In this document: positions 11,801-22,993 of the stretch, piece by piece | Layout: each line of letters starts with the position of its first letter | Position numbering within the stretch: position 1 is the stretch's first letter | NCBI RefSeq assembly: GCF_001949145.1 | Contig: NW_019091446.1 | Location: forward strand, 245,346 to 309,345 | DNA from: Acanthaster planci | Lineage: Eukaryota; Echinodermata; Asteroidea; Valvatida; Acanthasteridae | Direction: 5' to 3' | DNA: 64,000 nucleotides | Position numbers and translations under genes: made by a program | Notes under the pieces: model-generated | Told to the model about the DNA's origin: nothing | The model's input: the letters and a program-made list of their open reading frames with translations, nothing else | Database searches by the model: none

Positions 11801-14800
11801 TCCAAGCTGTGACAAATAGTAGTTCCTGATTTTCCTCAAGGTTTATTTAAACCAAAACCAACTGATGATAAATTGCTCTGCATTTTCACTGGATGCTTTC
11901 AGGATGTCTTGACCCCTAAATTAGCACTAATAAAATCCCAGAAGTGAGAGTGACCCATTCTTAGGACAGTCGTACAGAAAGGATTTTAAAAAATGCTTGG
12001 GGAATTTTACGACCAAACACTTTGATTTCACAAAATACTATAAGTACATGTAACTGTGGTCCACTGTGGAGTAAATCTTTCACTGTTTCACCATCTAAAA
12101 CACTTCAACATTAATGAAGAGATTATGGGAATACGATCTTCTTTAAAGCAAACATAAGTTTACAGCTGAGGAGAATTCTGGGCCTTGAGAAAGAAATGTG
12201 GACTGACAAACAACCAGCTTCTTAAACATCCACAGATAGCCAGTGCCAAAGGTCCTGTCTGGGTCAAATTATACAATGTGCTTCATTCATGTCAACACCC
12301 TTTTCACGTCTGTGGCCCTGTACACATACATGTCAGGTACATGTATCATTTCAGCCATTACAGACAAGGAAATCATTTTGTAAAAAAAATGCATGTACCC
12401 ACGATTCTGAGCACATTGCTTGCATTGCAAGAACAAACGGAAACAAAATAGTTGGAAAATTAACATCGAAACCAGCACCTAAGTTCATTCACTGGACAAG
12501 GACACAAAACACTAATTTTTTGGTTGGAATAAAATAGTTTGAGGAACAACATGTACGTTAAAAGTCATCTTTTCCTTCCTCAAATCATCTCATTATTCCC
12601 TGACCATCCATTGTTTCCAAGGCACAGCCACTGTACATTATTAACCTTTCACCAGCAAGGAATGCCTTCATTATTAATCATAACCAGCAAGAGCCAACTT
12701 TTTCTGAATCCTCCAATATGTGGTGGTTCAGGCCACTGATAAAGCAATATGGCCTGCATGTACATAGTACTGTACATGTACAGTCTGTAGCAACTTCCTC
12801 AAATCTCTCCAAGTATCCTGGTGGACTTGGAGGGATGTCGAAGGGTACAGTGACTAAGCTGGCAATATGGCCTTTGCCTATTCTCAAATAAATCAGCTAT
12901 GGGGGAGATCTTGGAAGTTACATGTAGCAAGAAATGATCTTGTATGTAATTTGTTATTTACTTTTAACTTTACTTCCTTCTTTAATTAAAAATGACACAA
13001 TGCAACATGCAAAAGCCTTTTTTTAAGGGAGAAGATTATTTTATGTATTAGCTCTTACACGTTTTCATTTAAATAATGCTCCTTTCAATGTACACATATA
13101 TACATCTCTGTATGTACATGTACATCTGACAACTAGCAAACTAGACCCACTGTTTACATATCACTCAGTTTGGCATCCCAATTGAAATGGATATTGATTT
13201 ACACTGTGCAAGATTCATTGAGAGTCAGTAACTGAAAAAGTGACTCTGGCAACTTATGACAGGTCAGGTTGGGTCCCACACAAGTTTTGAATATTTCAAA
13301 TGTCCTCAAGACGAAATTACACATAGACCTGTGTTTTTCTGTGAGGATTTTACTATCATGAAAATGTTTACCTTGAGTCCTTTCCTAGCAGCCTGAGACT
13401 CTTCAACAACTTCAGACACAATCATCCCTACTCCAAACTCAACACCGCCTCGCAAAGCAAAGCCAAGGTTTTCCTTGCCACGTCGAATGAGTCTGACGGT
13501 CCTCAGTTTCTTACTGTTCAAACAAAAATGCGGATATAAGAACAGGGTTATGAAATGAATCCCTTGGTTTGGAGACTCGTCCAATTTTCATCATCACACA
13601 AGCCTAAATAATATTCTCTTTTCTTCTCCTCTGATGCCTCTCCTACTCCAAAAGATAATGCTCAAATATGGCAATGCACAGTTATCACTTTTCAGTTTTG
13701 ATAACATGTATACACAAGAACAATGGAGTCTGTTAACAGGTTAATAACAACGTACATGTACACGTAGTCCGGTACTACTGTCCCTTGCATAAACTCTGTA
13801 CATTGATGAAAATAATGAGAAAACTGGATGGCCCCTCAGCTACATACATGTATGTACGGCTAGCAACCACCGTTATGTAATTCATTTAATTTATCTTAGA
13901 TACATGTACTGGTACAAAGGCTCTTAAAGGTCCTGTTACACTCGGTCTTGTGGAATGCTTTATAAGGTTGTACTTTTAATTTGAATTCTTTTGGAAAGGG
14001 CGCTGTTTCATTTTCATGCGTGCGTGTGGGGGGTGTAGGCCTTCCAAGCCCTAAAGGGACAATTTCTTTCATTAGGAAATCCAGGACTGTGTTGTAAAGA
14101 CAAAATAACTGTCCACATAGCATCATTGGTTCCCTGAAATTACATACATTGGTCCAAAGAGGAGTGAGTCCCCCACAACTACAGCACAAATATGTACAAC
14201 GATTTAACACTGGAGAGACATGTGACTGGGTAAGTTAAAAACCTGCTTAATTAAAAAATCTAGATGTGTAGTCCCAAAAGATATTTAATTTTGATCTCAA
14301 TACATGAAGTTATAAATGCAATACATTGGTAACATGTAAGCACAGCCACTATATTTTTATGAGGACTAAACATGATGATAACGGTTGTACATGAGACACC
14401 AAAATGTGACCTGGCAATAACAACGGATTATTAGTCTGACATGACTGTTAAAAATATCGTTTGATTTCTTTTTCCTGTATGCTTGTATGCATGTTCAGTT
14501 GAATTACTGACAGATCGTGTATTTTGTAAAGTCATCTTAGTTTATGGTAACATTCATAACATGGTGTCCTGAGTGGTTACGAGTGTGCACGCTGATGCTG
14601 CTCTATCACTGCCAAAAGTTTTAGTTTGCCCAGTTGCTCCAATCGATTAAAAAATCCATCTGTAAATTTGCAGACTTTTCTCACCGCAATTGCAATCGCG
14701 TCATGTTCATTACAAGCATGCGCTGTGTACCGCATCAAGCCTACACTTGCTGGTGTGTTCCAGTAAAACCACATAAACACAGCCTCGTACCCAGTATGTA

Positions 14801-16403
14801 TGGGCAACATGCACATGAAACGTTTCCTACAACAGGGAACAAGGATGAGGTCAGGACCTTTGTTGTGTCTTCGTGTTGGTACAGCAGTTACGAGCGTGAC
14901 TGTCAAAATTTACAGTTTGCAATCCAAGGAAATCTGAGTCAATCCACATCCATCATACAATATTTCTTCATTAGAAGCCCAGAGTAAGAACTTCCAGACA
15001 CCATAATACCATTCTGTTCTGTTTATTTGGCAAACTACATGTATGTGCTTACAGACCGATGTTTGGACAGTGCCATATGACGATGTACGAAAGTCGCTCG
15101 GCGTCCTATTTTTACAAAAAACTATTTTTCTCATCTAGATATCACACATTTGTCACCAATACCGTATGTATACCTGCACATATATGTGAGTGTATGTGAT
15201 GTTTGTTATTATCTTTATTTGCAAGGGGTTACAAAAACAATCTTTGCATCCAATTTCTGTGGTGCGCAGATCTTCCTGGTACACATACGTACATCTCAAC
15301 TGAATGCTTTAAAATTGACACTTTGCTTCCTTGTCCAATGTTTTAGAGTAAGCAACACTGTGCAGAAAGCAACAACAAACAGCTGTGAAGTTCTCCAGCT
15401 TGGACTTACTGCATCAGCATTGAGTCCAAACCGGAATGTGTCAAATGATGTCAGATTTCATGGGCCAGTTCATTAGCCTAACCATATTACTTTATCCAGC
15501 AGTATTCCATACAAATATGAGCCTGATGAAATTGGTTAACCTTTTGTATTAACCTTGTCAGTTACCTTGGCATTGGAGGGATGAGCTGACTGTAAAGAAT
15601 TTGTTGGGAAGGCTGAATGAATGAACGCACATCCTCAAACAAAGCCAGACTGTCAGGATGAACAATCACAGACTTCAATGCGTCTACAAAATCTTGTATC
15701 TCATGGGTTCTGTGCAACCAAAAAATGCCAAACAAAACAAAGTTGCAAGCACTGGTACATTTATGTCTACGTAAAGACACTGTGCCATCCCAAGTTGATG
15801 ATGTGAGCATAATGCTAATATCTAATAATAATACGGTAATATTTCCATGTACTGTGATAAATGTTGTATTGCAGGATGAACTTGGTGGTTTCACTAAAGT
15901 ACAGGTAATTACATGTATGTATATACATGTACACGTAGAAGGAAGATCACACTAACATAAAGACACCAATAGCACAATGGGCCCAAAGCAAATTACTTTT
16001 TAACAATTAGCCTGAAACGTTGGGCACCAGTACTGGTATATGAACAAAATCACCTTTTTATGAATACAATTCCTGAAGAACTTCTAATAAAAAATCACAA
16101 CATCACCTGAATATATCATAGAAAAAATTCCTGTCAGAATAGCTTCATGCATCACTTCCAAGTTCAGATATTTCTTGTGACCAAGAATAGAAGGAAAATT
16201 GAGCAATCCATTAACCCACAGAACGGAACTTTCCATTTCTGTGGTGTGGCAGTGCTATGTGTTACAATGCATGGATTAGTCAGATAACAGAGACTTACAT
16301 GTATATTAAAAAAACATGCGCAAAAATGTACTTACAGCTGGTAATCTCTCAAGCACTGATAGAGCTTGTCTCTCTCTGGCTCGGCCTCAATCAACTTGGA
16401 TAA
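2858..16403 (-). CDS. USH1C: Harmonin (USH1C) homologue, 12 coding exons, start exon not found
   Basis: Exons (minus strand, 5' to 3'): 16403-16336, 15709-15566, 13513-13372, 10679-10571, 9263-9181, 8734-8561, 8007-7891, 6688-6554, 5738-5582, 4815-4706, 4071-4010, 2870-2858. All have AG/GT borders and join in phase to 437 residues. Visible residues 1-70 are the N-terminal harmonin domain (LIEAEPERDKLYQCLRDYQL). PDZ1 is about 73-154 (ENLGFALRGG, VGDEIVRLNGYNIS), PDZ2 about 198-276 (KLGCGIGTG, IGDQILDVNGTSF), and PDZ3 about 334-428 (MLLEGGIDSPLAGRVVIAEV). The C terminus is YEDELTFF, ending in the same DELTFF as human harmonin a. Harmonins are cytoplasmic PDZ scaffolds linking cadherins and myosins to actin bundles in stereocilia and microvilli. 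The first exon (about 12 residues in human) was not found. The coiled coil between PDZ2 and PDZ3 is not visible, although the exons flanking that place join in frame. Human harmonin a is about 550 residues. Confidence 0.93.
3140..3720. repeat. Minisatellite, about 7 copies of a 77-83 bp unit
   Basis: The phrase tggagaaccaggacctgaag recurs, with drift, at 3213, 3295, 3377, 3460, 3541, 3618 and 3696, giving spacings of 82, 82, 83, 81, 77 and 78. Copies near 3213-3480 are nearly identical. Those towards 3700 are shorter and diverged. The unit is purine-rich on the plus strand (GACCTGAAGGTCTGAGAACA) and makes spurious minus-strand ORFs. It lies in the last intron of harmonin. Confidence 0.93.
5245..5412. 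repeat. GACTTG/ACTCGAGTC-rich low-complexity repeat
   Basis: Dense direct and inverted GACTTG and ACTTGGACT words, with a palindromic GACTCGAGTC at the left end, in the intron between the two PDZ3 exons of harmonin. Similar GACTTG-rich repeats are known in several animal genomes; I see no coding content. Confidence 0.6.
5491..5527. repeat. Three copies of a 12-bp repeat TGTCTGGTCTTG
   Basis: Perfect-to-one-mismatch 12-bp units in tandem, in the harmonin intron between the PDZ3 exons. They create a run of His-Lys-Thr-Arg codons in a minus-strand ORF that extends past the true donor at 5581. Confidence 0.7.
9630..9778. repeat. Short inverted repeat, possible hairpin MITE
   Basis: GATGTGATTTTGGTA at 9631-9645 is exactly complementary to TACCAAAATCACATC at 9763-9777. 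The 120-bp interval holds further copies of the CACATC word. It lies within a harmonin intron. No target-site duplication was resolved. Confidence 0.5.
11087..11567. mobile_element. Candidate hAT-type MITE with AGGGCTG inverted ends
   Basis: The left end reads AGGGCTGTGCCGAATATCC and the right end, reverse-complemented, reads AGGGCTGAGTCAATTTGAAT. Both are followed inward by GAATATTCG palindromes. An AGGGCTG terminus resembles hAT family ends. The interior (about 480 bp) is AT-rich and non-coding. No clean 8-bp duplication was found, so the ends are approximate. Confidence 0.4.
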
Positions 16404-17176
16404 CTGTGAAAATGTGAGGAATCAAACATAATTTTGTCTTACTATTAAAAACATTCGAGTCTGTACTACGTACATGTAGCCGTACAGATGTACACCTACA
16501 CATAGGTACACATATAAAATCAGTTTTCAAAGGCGAAATCCTTTAATCTAGCCATGAGGGATTTGCAGACATAATGTAAATGGACGCCGCTTCTATAAGA
16601 GGACAAAGATCAACTTGTAACTTGACACATCAAATTAAATGATGATGGGACCATGTTGAATATCTGCAAGACTCTTTTTTTTTTTGAGAGGAGGGCTTTG
16701 ATTTTTGTGAGCAAAAAAAGGATAGTGACCATACGGAGCCACAAATGCACATACAGGTACATGTATATGTTTATAAAATGTACACTGACACTGATGACGG
16801 TGACAGGGAAGTTGAACGTAGATTGTTGCTAATTGGTTGACAGAAAGTTTAATTTAGAAAGGCCACCCCTAATTAGCCAAGGCTGTGAGAATATGCAATG
16901 GCTTGACGACACTGCAGTGAGCACACTGTTAGATCATACATGTACATCATGCACATTTTTTTAACAAAATCTTTTCTGAATGAAAAATGTTGGGTGGCCA
17001 CTTGTAGCCAACATGTACATGTACTCCAAGTCACGTTATGGGTTTTGCCCTTACCCCGACCGACCTTACACAACTGCATAGGGGTAATGATGTAAAACCC
17101 TTTCCTATGCGTTTATACCTACGTGTATACATGTACAGGTGTATCTTCATGACACTGTATACTGTGGTCATGCTAT
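16404..17176. other. Upstream part of harmonin, no exon recognised
   Basis: The most 5' harmonin exon read begins in phase 0 at 16403, so a short start exon must lie upstream. None between here and about 21 kb could be picked out by homology, because in human it encodes only about 12 residues. The stretch holds ACATGTAC-rich words and no other recognisable element. Confidence 0.4.
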
Positions 17177-17598
17177 TTAACCCTTGACGACGGGAATTTC
17201 TTCCTGAAAGCCCACTCCAAGAATTCCAGCCACGCTTGAGCACAAATGCCACCTGCCAAACCGAAAATTCCCCGTTTGTGGCCCTGCATGCTTTGCACAC
17301 TTTGAATAACACAGTGAAAAGGCTGATTGTTCGGTGGCATGCAGCTCTACTCACCTTTCCACATTCCCATTGCCTCTTTTCAAAGTGGGGACTATTGTGA
17401 AGCTGGTGATTATGATGCAAATTCGGGTTTTTCATTTCTGGGCTACGCCCAAAGACCAATTACCATGTATACAAGAGCCAGGGTCTGCCTTCTTTCACTG
17501 TGTTGCTTGAGCGTGGGCCGAGAATGACAGCTGAAAAGCGGGCTGAGGATCTCAATTTTTACGGAATGTCTAGCCACCTCCAGGCACAAAGGGGTTAA
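17177..17598. mobile_element. Candidate piggyBac-type MITE with TTAA target duplication
   Basis: The element is bounded by TTAA at 17177-17180 and 17595-17598. The left end reads TTAACCCTTGACGACGG and the right end, reverse-complemented, reads TTAACCCCTTTGTGCCTGG. A TTAA duplication followed by CCC is the hallmark of piggyBac-type ends. The 422-bp length and lack of transposase make it non-autonomous. A 142-codon minus-strand ORF across it is not conserved protein. It lies upstream of the visible harmonin exons. Confidence 0.55.
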
Positions 17599-18657
17599 CG
17601 TCAACAAACAATATAAGTAGTGTCAACAAAGCATCAACAACTTGAAAATGCCCTCTAACAAAGATTTCAAAGTGGTTTCATCATATTTTAGAGATTCTAA
17701 CACCTGCCACTGTGTAAGAGAAATACCGAATTTGCTTCCAGATTCTTGCAGGAAAATTTTTCGCGATGTACATGTATGGGGCCACCATCTTTCTTTTCTC
17801 TGCCGTCTACACAAAAACAAGATGGCGGGTGGTCGGGTGGAAAGAGTTCCATATGTATATGGAAAACACTAATTTTCCCTTAAAATTTTATAAGGTGAAG
17901 TAAAATTTTAAAATGTTTCTCGTCCCTGCCCACTTCCTTTTTGGACCTGTGTGCCCTTTTTTATTTTGTCTTTAAAAATTAAAAAAAATTCCCCAACAAT
18001 CCATCAGAAATCACTTATGTGACGACTGTGCCAATCCTTCGCATCTCTGTTCAGACTCTCTTGGTAACTTTCTACATCGCGTTGCTGGCGTAGCTACCGT
18101 TCACTTTTAATAGAGCCTGTAAGAGTCTGTTCTAAAACATATTCTTCTGTTCTAAATTAAAGAACACAAGAAACAAAGCGTGGAAACAAAGGGTGTAGTG
18201 TAAACACAATTTCGTTCATTATACAAACATTTTGTTGAACCAAGGATTGCCCAAAATCTAAAGTTTCAGCCATTGTGAAAAATAAAAAGTAAAAAGTACC
18301 ACCACCTCCTCTTTCATGAAAAAACGGATGAGAAACTTTTGTAATTGGCCTACAAGCCATTAAAATGTGATAACGCACGGCCTCAAAAGTGAAATGTAAC
18401 TAAATAAATTCCCAAACATTTATTTCGAAAACACTTGGGCTTTTTCAGACAAGTCTCACAGGTTTGTACACAGGGACATCAAATGTTAAACTCTGTCCTA
18501 ATTAATTTTGTAAATAACCATTTGGGAAGAGTTCCATATATGGACGCAAGTCACTGACTTAATAGCCAATAACCACAGCAAGCAACAACCTGTCTAGAAA
18601 AGTTTAATTTAGGGAGGGAAAATACTTAATCGTTTACTTAAATAACTTGGAAACACT

Positions 18658-19278
18658 TAACGTTAGTACTGAGCTCTAGAAGTGCCATCCTACTTGTTGA
18701 GATCCTGATATTTTATTTCAGGATAACGACATATTACAGGCACTATGGTGACATCATGAGATGTTTTATTGCAGGATGAAGACATCCTGGAATGGAGATG
18801 ACAACATCCCGAGATAATTAATCATGAGATGACGATATCCTAAAAGTTGGATGACCACATCCTGAGTTACTTTATCATGGGATGACGACATCGTAAAAGT
18901 GATGACATTATTTGTCAATGGGTGCAGTGACAAACCACCTTGAAAACAGGTGGCCTGAGATGGTAGTGTTTTCCAGTGCATTGTCCTCCTGTTGCCCTAC
19001 ATGATATTAATTGGACTGACGTGTCATGTCTCACCACCTGTTACAAGCAAGTAGTGAAGTACATGTGGACATCACACTTGGTGGATATCTCTGGATGATC
19101 CTGAGCCAATGATTATCGTCATTATCTGAGAATGTAATCATTCAACTCTTTCAATATCATCATCGCGTAATAAAATATCTCAACTTAAGATGTCAACATC
19201 TTGCCTTCATTATGTCGTCATCCCGAGAAAAAAAAATATCGGCAAGTCGGATGGCACTTCCAGAGCTCCGTACGTTGG
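18658..19278. mobile_element. About 620-bp non-autonomous DNA element with inverted ends
   Basis: GAGCTCTAGAAGTGCCATCC at 18671, extended to 26 bp, is complementary (24 of 26) to 19243-19268. Similarity continues outward through an AACGT word on both sides. The interior is a degenerate array of gatgacgacatcc/gagataat words, for example at 18740-18905 and again, partly inverted, at 19080-19230. No coding sequence was seen. Class II MITE is the simplest reading; the superfamily and target duplication are undetermined. Confidence 0.65.
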
Positions 19279-21368
19279 ACCCAGGCCTAGTTCTAGTTGT
19301 ATAGTAGGAAGTTACTTTTTGGACCATTCTCAAAGGGGTTTACGGCCACGGGGTGAAGTGGCGTCCGCATAAATGGAAGTTGATTGGAACTCTTTCCAAA
19401 AATGTTTTTGCATAAATATGCTTGAATAACTTGTTAGCGCTATGGCCCTATGGTAGGCCAACGAGGAAGGGTGGGCCTATACTCGGAGCTTCTCAGAAAG
19501 CTTGTGAAAAAACCACAAGCTTCCTCGGATGGGACTTAAGTTTAAGTTCTAGTCAGTCATGTCGGTGCAAATGTCTTCACATCACCGCTCGATCACAGAG
19601 CTGTCAGCCGGTCCGAGTTTCCGACTTTGACATCTACATATACACTAAAGAGATGAAATCAGGTAGAGCAGGCTTGCCTTCAATTTGAAGTTAGAACTAC
19701 GAGACAGACCCTCCATTTTCATCGAGTTGTCACAATGTTTTACCACATCATCTAGATCTACCGCAGTACCGGCACGGCTAGCCACCGGCATACTAGTTGT
19801 ATAAAGCGCCCTCTTCCACGCATAATTTTGAGGTTTTTTTTTTATTTGGCCTTTCCACAGATCTACTAGATGGCTCTTCCACCACCCCAATTTTTAGTAT
19901 TTAGCTAATTTAAAAGAAAATTATTCTTTGCTGGAAAAAGTTGAGATTTCCATTACAGAATAACAGTAATGCCATTTTTCCAGTTGGTTCTAATATGACA
20001 GGATGACAATCAGATTCAACAGAGACAAAGCGTGTGATAGCATGGTGACGGGAAAGATACCACATGGAAGATAGAGAAAGCCTTAATTTGAACCCCCCCC
20101 TAGATTGTCGATGTCATTGCATTTATCGAGCCTTGGCCCGTTTTTCAATAGACGACATCTTCCGCGTCTCAGATTCGTCTCCAAAATCAATCTCCGATTG
20201 TATCCCTGAAATATTCAGACTAGAATAACAATGCTGTAAAATTTTGCTCCATTGAATCTGATTTGATATTTTTAAGGCACTATTGGACTCACTTCAGGGC
20301 TAGCAAGCTCAGAGTAAGGTGGTAAAATAAAAACAGATGAAGCCGAGACTGGTGCAATCTTTGCCTTCTACATGTACATGTACTGTACAGTATACACGTA
20401 CAGTGTACATCGTGATACAGTACTGCTAATGAATATGACCTCCGTCCGAGGGTATATCCTCGCAAACCCTTACTTCAATAACTAGCGTTTCCCTCAGTAC
20501 CTTCTCGTAGGTAAGTGCAGAAAAGTGAACGAACGAACTAGAATAAGAAATAACCCGCAACTGGAAGACCGGTTGGTCGGAGCATGGAGCTGAGGTAGGC
20601 TTGGCCTCCATGGACGGAAAGTTCGGACACCGTTCTTAATTCTTTTCCTAGCTCCGTGGTTTGGCATACTATCCTTGTGCACAAACACTGGTCTGAAATT
20701 GAAGTGTTTTAAAAGTAAACGACTTGGTATTTTCCTTTTAAGTTGAACTTTTCTTGATATGTTATTGTAATGTTACTGGCGTTCGTAGGCCTATATCCCA
20801 ATCCCAGCTATGTACATGTACTTGGGTCATGACATGGCTATCAAGTGCAGGTCAATTGAGAACGTAGCAAGGGCATAATATACACCGTTTGTAATTGCAT
20901 CATCCTAACCAATAGACTGATACTATATCATGGAGGTAGGGCCTACCTCCATGACTATATGTACAGGTGAGGCATTACAGTTAGCTCTAAAATTGAACAG
21001 GTGCCCAGTGCGATCCCTAACAACTCTGTAAAACCTGATAAAATAAAACTTCAAAGTAAACCTTGAGTTACTGAATGTTGAATTTTGCCTTCGTCCTTCG
21101 TCATAAAAATTATGATTAGACCAAGTGACCATGTTTGTGCAGGAGTTTGAGTTATTATAGTTAAGTCGAAAGACTTGCAAAAAAGGGTCTCCCAGTGTCA
21201 GTCTGCACTGGCTGCCAAGACCATCAGAATTAACAAGTACATTTCCAAGTGCTTGATGTGAACAACAGAACTTGTGGGATTGAGCGTGTATTCATACATG
21301 TACATGTACAGGTAAGATTTATTTGGGGGATTTTTTTTTTGTGTAGAAGTCCTTAAGTGTACTTCCTA
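19279..21368. other. Intergenic DNA, no gene recognised
   Basis: No exon was recognised on either strand. Notable are a C9 run near 20092-20100 and a GTAC-dense palindromic cluster at 20371-20425. The harmonin start exon could be here but was not identified. Confidence 0.35.
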
Positions 21369-21532
21369 CAGTCGAACCTCATTAATAAGGGCACTGTTTA
21401 TACAACATTCTGCTTATGACAAGGAAGTCTTTAGGTCCCAATGTTTTTCCTGGTAATATGTTCCTGTCATAACAAGCTAATCTGCAAAGTCAAAAGGACA
21501 TCAACCTCTTACGTGTACATGAAGTTTGACTG
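21369..21532. mobile_element. Candidate pogo/Tc1-mariner-type MITE
   Basis: The left end reads CAGTCGAACCTCATTAA after TA, and the right end, reverse-complemented, reads CAGTCAAACTTCATGTA. Ends beginning CAGTcgAACCTC are typical of pogo/Tigger-type elements that insert at TA. The right flank is GCATA, so one TA is shifted or mutated. The element is 164 bp and non-coding. Confidence 0.5.
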
Positions 21533-22993
21533 CATATCACTGTGTGTTTTCCAACCTACAGAAGGAGCCTAGCAGCTCATCAAGGTTTGTCTTCCATCAT
21601 GTTTAAAAACAAAAATCTTGCCTCCAAGCAATGCCAAGTTTATCATTTTGAATATTACAGGTACATTTAAATCTGGCATATTTTAACTTGTGCAGCAGTG
21701 TTTTGATGGAAAAAAGTTGTCCATGGATGGTAAAGTGATAAGAAATAAAAGTCCAAAACCCTAAAAGAGCCAGATTATGGTGGATCATCTCACAGTCAGG
21801 AGGGGGAAGGGGGAGGCAGTTTCTCCCCCTGAAAGAACTTGGCCATCCCAATTTTCTTTTCAACTTCTTAATGTAGAAGCACTCCTTTTCAGTACAGATG
21901 TGAAGGTTTCAATTCAATCTGACATAGTTTTGTTGTTTTGGTCATTTGAAGTTCAAGGACACATGTATGCCAGCCCACATGCATTTAGCACCGCTGGGGA
22001 AAATATGTAATTTTGACTGATCTGTCGGTACATGTACAGTATGTTTGATTTCAACAAAATTGGTGTCAAAATGACCATGAAGAGTTACCGAAAAGTCCTG
22101 AAGGCTCAGCTTGTGAAAAAATGCACTGCAACGACATTGGGGGAAAAAAGTCAAGGAAACGTGGATCTCCCCCCAGCTGTTTTAGGGTTTTAAAAAAGCC
22201 ATGGAACCCCCACCCATTTCAATTTTTGCCAGTTCTCACTAACTTCAAAATTTAAAGTTTAGGGTAATATTGATATTGTACATTGTTCAGGTGCATGTAC
22301 ATACATGTGTTCATTGTAATGCCCTTGTTGCTGGAGTGTATGTATACATGTAGGTTAGAGTGAACAATGTATTGAAGCAGTCTCTCTGCTTTGCAATTAG
22401 GTGTAAAAACTAATTACTACTCAATAGTCTAAACAGATAGAAATTTGCAGTAAAATGACATTGGCTTTCTAAATCCAGTGAATCTGTCAGACAAGTGATG
22501 CATCACGTCAAGATTAGAGCACCTTGGGATGAGGCTTGAGTGAAGCTGCATTTGCCCTGCTAATGTTTGCCTTTGCCACCACTGATTATATGTCAAAGTT
22601 AACAGCTTCTGAACAACCCAATTGACAGATGAGAGAAACCACTTACATGTACATGTACTGTACTTATTCATTATAGCAGCTGCAGATCCCCTTTTATGCT
22701 GTCAACTGGTTTATTTTATACAATGTGCCACTCTTGTGTCCTATGCCTTCCCCTCTCCCCTTTTTCTGTAAACTGCACTTCATAGGGCTCGGTAGCTGAC
22801 TTGATAATACAGGCACATTCTGTTTCTCAGGTTGCAGTATCCCAATCCTACTCCTGTTAGTTTCTGGCTCATTTTTCATTAATTATGAAACCAGCTTGTC
22901 TGTTTCATAAAATATAATTTATTTGACAATGAAATCAATTTGTGATTTTTCAAGGGGTGTCTTGCACAAATCAGTGAAAGGGAAACCATCAGC
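21533..22993. other. Region upstream of CHCHD7
   Basis: No other gene was recognised. A 5' UTR and promoter for CHCHD7 should lie here. A possible acceptor (cacaaatcag near 22973) just before the start codon would allow an upstream non-coding exon. Several ACATGTAC words are present. Confidence 0.3.

Noticed and set aside
17031-17459. 142-codon minus-strand ORF upstream of harmonin
   Set aside because: It lies largely inside the TTAA-bounded MITE and reads no known domain.
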